DNA of 8,470 nt from Deltaproteobacteria bacterium (lineage in GTDB: Bacteria > SAR324 > JACQKK01): NCBI GenBank assembly GCA_029879595.1, contig JAOUPZ010000122.1, positions 1 to 8,470 on the forward strand, in the 5' to 3' direction. The notes under the pieces were generated by a model. That model had not been told where the DNA came from. It worked only from the letters and a program-made list of their open reading frames with translations, and searched no databases. This document shows, piece after piece, positions 5,125 to 8,470 of the stretch. Numbering within the stretch: position 1 is the first letter of the stretch; each line of letters begins with the position of its first letter. Made by a program: the position numbers and the translations under genes.

Positions 5125-5604
5125 TTGCCTTCCCTTCGTTAATTGGGATTTGTGTTTTATATGGGTGGGGCAGGTCCGTAAGAATTTCCCCCTAACTTTC
5201 CGTTACGGCAAACTAACAAAATATTCTTGAACAGTCTATATAGTAACTATAAATTATCGATGAAATGCCGTGCACACACGCAGCATATTCCCCGCTTGAT
5301 AGCGCTTCTATCCCGCAGTCGAACCCGATTGTCATGAAACAGCAAAAAATATAGCGAAAGGCGCCGTAAAATCTGCCACAAAATAAGCCGGGAAAACACT
5401 TTGGTCCGAATAATATTACCTGTGACCCGCCCCCGGTTTTTCTGCCTCTTGATAAGTTAGTCCGGCGGGATACTGACCCCCTGGTCGCGATCATCAGGGT
5501 TGCCGGGGTTTCGCGCACCACGGCCCTGCCCCCTTTGGATAGATCCAGTTAATAAATATTTTTAAAAGTTATAGTTTGGGCGGGGCCTATCAAGGAGGAG
5601 CGGC
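5125..5604. other. 480-bp intergenic region with small palindromes
   Basis: No ORF in either direction here looks genuine. In the presumed leader or promoter region of the lipoprotein gene there are two inverted repeats: CCGTAA (5176-5181) with TTACGG (5203-5208), and the near-contiguous palindrome TATAGT-A-ACTATA (5239-5251). Both could be regulatory but nothing decides this. I could not assign a clear -35/-10 pair for the gene starting at 5124. Near the right end, AAGGAGGAG (5592-5600) is the ribosome-binding site of the OrfA remnant. Confidence 0.5.
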
Positions 5605-5712
5605 ATGGCAAAGAAGAGATATACGGCAGAGCAGATCATAGCGAAGCTGCGTGAGGTAGAAGGGGTTCTGGCCAAGCGGGGCCGCGTTGGCCAGGCCCAT
5701 AGGCAGATAGGC
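5605..5712 (+). pseudogene. IS3-family transposase OrfA, N-terminal fragment
   Basis: The ATG at 5605 has a strong AAGGAGGAG site and encodes MAKKRYTAEQIIAKLREVEG, then VLAKRGRVGQAHRQIG. This matches the N-terminal helix-turn-helix start of IS3-family OrfA proteins, which typically read M(A/R)KRYTxEQIIxKLREAEVLLAxGxxVxExxRQIGV, followed by TYYRW. After the RQIG at 5712 similarity stops and the frame enters the A-run and terminator stem of the minus-strand gene. About 36 codons of a usual 85-100 remain, and OrfB, with its DDE catalytic domain, is absent. It is a fossil of an insertion sequence that landed behind the large secreted-protein gene. Confidence 0.8.
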
Positions 5713-5713
5713 G

Positions 5714-5754
5714 AAAAAAAAAGCCCCCGCCCGGGCAAACCCGGGAGGGGGGCT
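5714..5754 (-). terminator. Intrinsic terminator of the large repeat-protein gene
   Basis: On the minus strand the outer stem of seven pairs (5722-5728 with 5748-5754) encloses a second stem CCCGGG/CCCGGG (5730-5735 with 5740-5745) and a 4-base loop, followed by a T-tract of nine (plus-strand A-run 5714-5722). It begins 31 bases after the TAG at 5786-5788. The hairpin starts right where the OrfA fragment loses its similarity. Confidence 0.92.
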
Positions 5755-5785
5755 GTTGTTGCGAAACCAGCTTCAGGCCATCGCC

Positions 5786-8470
5786 CTAGGGGACGGTCAC
5801 AATCACCCGGTCCTTGTCGGAGACCCAGAGCATATCATCCCCCACCACCACCGCCATCTCGTAGTGGCCGGTCGAGATGAAGCTCCAGGATATATCAGCC
5901 GTGTTGGTGGTGTTGTTGATGTTGCTCACCGTGCAGCTTGAATTAACATCGTCTGAGACATAGCACTTCACGTTCGCCGGACGCTCCCCGCCCGCCGGGT
6001 CGGTCCAACTGACGGTATAGGTCAGTGGTCCGGCGGTGGACTTGGTGGTATAGTTGTTGTCCAGGTGGGCTCTCAGGGGCAGTGTCCAGACCTGGTCGCC
6101 GTTCTGGGTAATGATCACCGAGTCATTGTGGACGGCAACGGAGTTCACCCCATTGCCATCCGGGGTGGCGAAGAAGCCCCGCCGATAGATGGAGGTGGGG
6201 TCAGAGATATCCAGGAGCAACACCCGGTTGGGGGTGTTGGAGCTGGGGTGTCCCGCCAGCACCGCCAGTTCGCCGGAAATCATCATTTCCCTGGTGACGT
6301 AAGTGGGGTATACGACAAGCTCGACTGGCGTGGTGGGATCGGTTGTGGTGTCGTACACCCGAAGGTTGTATCCCTCGAGTGAATACAGGTAGTCGTTCTG
6401 CATTTCCAGCCGGCCATAACTGCTAGTCATCCATTCCGTACCTGTCAGCCCCGGTGCCGTCATAGAGGTGACGTCGACAGTGAGGCCGCCGATAGAGGGG
6501 GTGGCATAGTGCGAAATATACACATAGGGCAGGTTCAGCGCCAGATGTGAGGGCACGGCGGTGCCGGTGGATTCCTCCCCCTTCAGCACCGGTGTGTCTG
6601 AGGGATTAACGGCGTAATCCACATCGAATATCTGCAGCCCTGTGGCTCCCGAGACGTAGGCATAGCCATTTTCCACCCTCAGGTGCCGGGGATAGGAAAG
6701 GGAGGTGTCATTGCCGATATCCGCTGTGTTAATGGCGAGTTGTACCGGATTGGCCGGATCAAGCAGGTCCATTCTGTACAGCGCGCCGGCATTGGTGCCG
6801 TGGGTGGAAAGCAGATAGACATAGCGCCCGGTGGTGGCTACTCCCTGGGTGTAGTCCGTATCGGAAGAATTAAAGGCCGCCAGATGGCTGGGGGCCGCCG
6901 GGTCTGAAAGATCCACCACATCCATATCGGTGGCATATTCTCCGGTGGCCGTAATCAGGTGATCCGAGGAGATGGCCATGTCCGTGGTTTTGCGGACGCC
7001 GGGCAGGGTGGCTGTTCCCCGGGGCAGTTTTGCTAGCCCGCTCTTGTTGGTGTAATCCATTACCATTATCCGGCGGTCATTATTGCTCGCGCTGAGGAAC
7101 AGCAGGTTGCCGGATACCGAAATTCCGGATATGGCAGAATCGGGCAGCGTTATCACATCAAACAGAACCGGATTGGCCTCATCGGTAAGATCAAACACCT
7201 GTACGACTCCTGTTCCCACGCAGTACAGATAACTGCCGGACCGTTCAATGTCGCTGGCGCATCCCGTTTTGTTAAAGCTGATGCTGGTCGGGGCGGGCCA
7301 GTTGGCCGGGGTGGGATCGGATATGTCAAAGGTGTTCAGAGTAAAGGTGGTGCCATTGATGATGCCATAGACAAAGTCCCCTGAGTCGGAGAACCTGACC
7401 TGTTCCACTCCGGTTAGGGCGGCATCGCCGATTGGAGTGGGAGACCCGGGGCTGGCGATGCTGGCTACGTGGATCCCGGTTAAATGGTTGACAACCAGGC
7501 GGTTGGTGCCCGGATGAACGCTGACCGATTTGATTCCAGTAAGGGCGGGAACGGGAATGTAGCTGGTAAACACCGGATTGGCCGGATCGGTCATATTGAT
7601 GATGCCCACCTTGTCATTGGACGCGGTATACACATAGTTGCCGTTGGCGATGGCTTCATACAGCCAGCTAAACCCGTGGAGGTGTGAATTCAGGGTGGTG
7701 GTGGTCAGTTCGTATATATACGCATATGAACTGGTAAAATATATGCCGTAATCTGCACCGGCCCAGTTGCCGGCGGCCACATCCACCATGCCGGATACCA
7801 GCCCGGAATATCCGCTCATGGAAAAACTGGCGGGATTGGTGATATTGGCCCTCCATCTGGTTGAGGTGCTTTCGGAATTATTCCCGACTAACCAGTTGCC
7901 GGTAATGGCTGTTTTAGCTGGCTGGTAGGTGGCCGACGAGGAGGCCTTCCCGTACAGGAACGGGTTGCTCGGCACGGTGGGCGAGCCTCCGGTATAGGCT
8001 AATGAGTTGACATATACAGTTTCAAATGTGAGGTTCCCCCAGTCTCTGACTTGAACCTCCACCGTGGCGGGTCCGCCCCCGGGGGGCATCATGTACCGCG
8101 GTGAGGAGGAATAGGGGTTGTCAAAGCCCACTTGATGGCCCAGATAGTTTCTCCATTTATAGAATATCTCGTCTCCTTCCACATCGGTGGCGACAGCATA
8201 GAGCTGTACGCCCTCACCGGCGTTTACCAGCGAGTAGTCGGCGTAGACTGTCACCGTTGGCGTATCGTTTACCGGGGTGACCGTTAGGGTCACAAAGCCC
8301 GGGGCGCTGGTGGCCACACCGTCGGAGACGGTGTAGGTGAAGGTCTCGGTGCCGAAGAAGTTGAGCGCCGGGGTGTAGGTGCAGTCCCCCCCGTTGCAGA
8401 CCAGCGTGCCGCCGTTGTCACCGGCGGAGGGCGCGTTGATGGTGATTGCGGCGCCTTCAGGATCGGAGCC
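5786..8470 (-). CDS. Large secreted protein with Ig/cadherin-like domains and LVIVD-type beta-propeller, 5'-truncated
   Basis: The frame is open from the right edge to TAG at 5786-5788 and gives 894 residues; the GTG at 8317 is only an internal codon, since the domain starting before it is continuous. Visible residues about 1-70 end a cadherin/Ig-like repeat (DPEGAAITINAPSAGDNGGT, later FFGTETFTYTVSDG, TVTPVND). About 72-160 is a second PKD/Ig-like domain. From about 280 to 770 come roughly nine repeats with D-[LIM]-[ST]-DPAxP motifs (NMTDPANPV, FDISDP, FDLTDEANPV, VDLSDPAAP, MDLLDPANPV, LLDISDP), each followed by a strand of the SGNYxYV kind; this is the LVIVD repeat, thought to form a beta-propeller. 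Residues about 815-894 form another Ig-like domain at the C-terminus. No catalytic motif is seen, so a cell-surface or extracellular binding role is likely. The N-terminus, and probably more repeats and a signal peptide, lie outside. Confidence 0.85.
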   Translation of the reverse strand, partial: GSDPEGAAITINAPSAGDNGGTLVCNGGDCTYTPALNFFGTETFTYTVSDGVATSAPGFVTLTVTPVNDTPTVTVYADYSLVNAGEGVQLYAVATDVEGDEIFYKWRNYLGHQVGFDNPYSSSPRYMMPPGGGPATVEVQVRDWGNLTFETVYVNSLAYTGGSPTVPSNPFLYGKASSSATYQPAKTAITGNWLVGNNSESTSTRWRANITNPASFSMSGYSGLVSGMVDVAAGNWAGADYGIYFTSSYAYIYELTTTTLNSHLHGFSWLYEAIANGNYVYTASNDKVGIINMTDPANPVFTSYIPVPALTGIKSVSVHPGTNRLVVNHLTGIHVASIASPGSPTPIGDAALTGVEQVRFSDSGDFVYGIINGTTFTLNTFDISDPTPANWPAPTSISFNKTGCASDIERSGSYLYCVGTGVVQVFDLTDEANPVLFDVITLPDSAISGISVSGNLLFLSASNNDRRIMVMDYTNKSGLAKLPRGTATLPGVRKTTDMAISSDHLITATGEYATDMDVVDLSDPAAPSHLAAFNSSDTDYTQGVATTGRYVYLLSTHGTNAGALYRMDLLDPANPVQLAINTADIGNDTSLSYPRHLRVENGYAYVSGATGLQIFDVDYAVNPSDTPVLKGEESTGTAVPSHLALNLPYVYISHYATPSIGGLTVDVTSMTAPGLTGTEWMTSSYGRLEMQNDYLYSLEGYNLRVYDTTTDPTTPVELVVYPTYVTREMMISGELAVLAGHPSSNTPNRVLLLDISDPTSIYRRGFFATPDGNGVNSVAVHNDSVIITQNGDQVWTLPLRAHLDNNYTTKSTAGPLTYTVSWTDPAGGERPANVKCYVSDDVNSSCTVSNINNTTNTADISWSFISTGHYEMAVVVGDDMLWVSDKDRVIVTVP

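Noticed and set aside
5465..5490. Possible IS3-type terminal repeat (GATACTGACCCCCTGG) upstream of the OrfA fragment
   Set aside because: The distance to OrfA is about 120 bases and no matching right end is visible, so the end cannot be assigned.
5213..5521. 102-codon minus-strand ORF upstream of the two-domain lipoprotein
   Set aside because: No recognisable motif, no convincing ribosome-binding site and cysteine-rich, irregular composition. It is probably chance.
8318..8470. Start of the repeat-protein gene at GTG 8317
   Set aside because: The frame continues open to the window edge with a coherent cadherin-like repeat (FFGTETFTYTVSDG) leading into it, and no ribosome-binding site precedes the GTG. 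The gene is truncated by the window.

Overview
The window looks like a piece of a Gram-negative chromosome, possibly a delta-proteobacterium (Desulfobacterota or similar). It encodes a FadL-type outer-membrane porin, two lipoproteins with clear lipoboxes and a large secreted repeat protein. The two tRNA genes do not encode their CCA ends, and the promoters are of the ordinary sigma-70 kind. The taxonomic placement is inference; the sequence does not name a genus.

Layout. At 1-852 (+) is the 3' part of a FadL/OMPP1 porin gene. A strong promoter at 929-957 drives tRNA-Glu(UUC) at 985-1058, followed by two hairpins. tRNA-Lys(UUU) lies at 1348-1420 with a terminator just behind it. The segment from the tRNA-Lys anticodon loop through that terminator (1379-1479) is repeated at 3697-3797 with 100 of 101 bases identical. 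This is the usual signature of site-specific integration into a tRNA gene, so 1379-3797 is read as a small genomic islet of about 2.3 kb. It carries one intact cargo gene (1590-3026, minus), a multi-domain lipoprotein with two PPC-like domains, a PKD-like domain and a C-terminal proprotein-convertase P-domain. It also carries a broken remnant resembling a DNA methyltransferase C-terminus (about 3202-3350, plus) with its own terminator, and a pair of 25-bp repeats near the two ends that could be integrase arm sites. No integrase gene is present.

Beyond the islet, 3798-4104 has no convincing intact gene. At 4105-5124 (minus) is a second lipoprotein built of two related domains with matching cysteine pairs. 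The stretch 5125-5604 is intergenic. At 5605-5712 (+) is the first third of an IS3-family OrfA, cut off where the terminator of the next gene begins. From 5786 to the right edge (minus) runs the 3' part (894 codons visible) of a large secreted protein with Ig/cadherin-like domains and an LVIVD-type beta-propeller.

How they fit together: most of the coding content makes cell-envelope or exported proteins, but nothing shows that they form one pathway. The most informative signal is the integrase-less tRNA-Lys islet and its cargo lipoprotein. The fossils (methyltransferase end, OrfA start, possibly a DUF2442-like piece) show that this is a decaying insertion hotspot.
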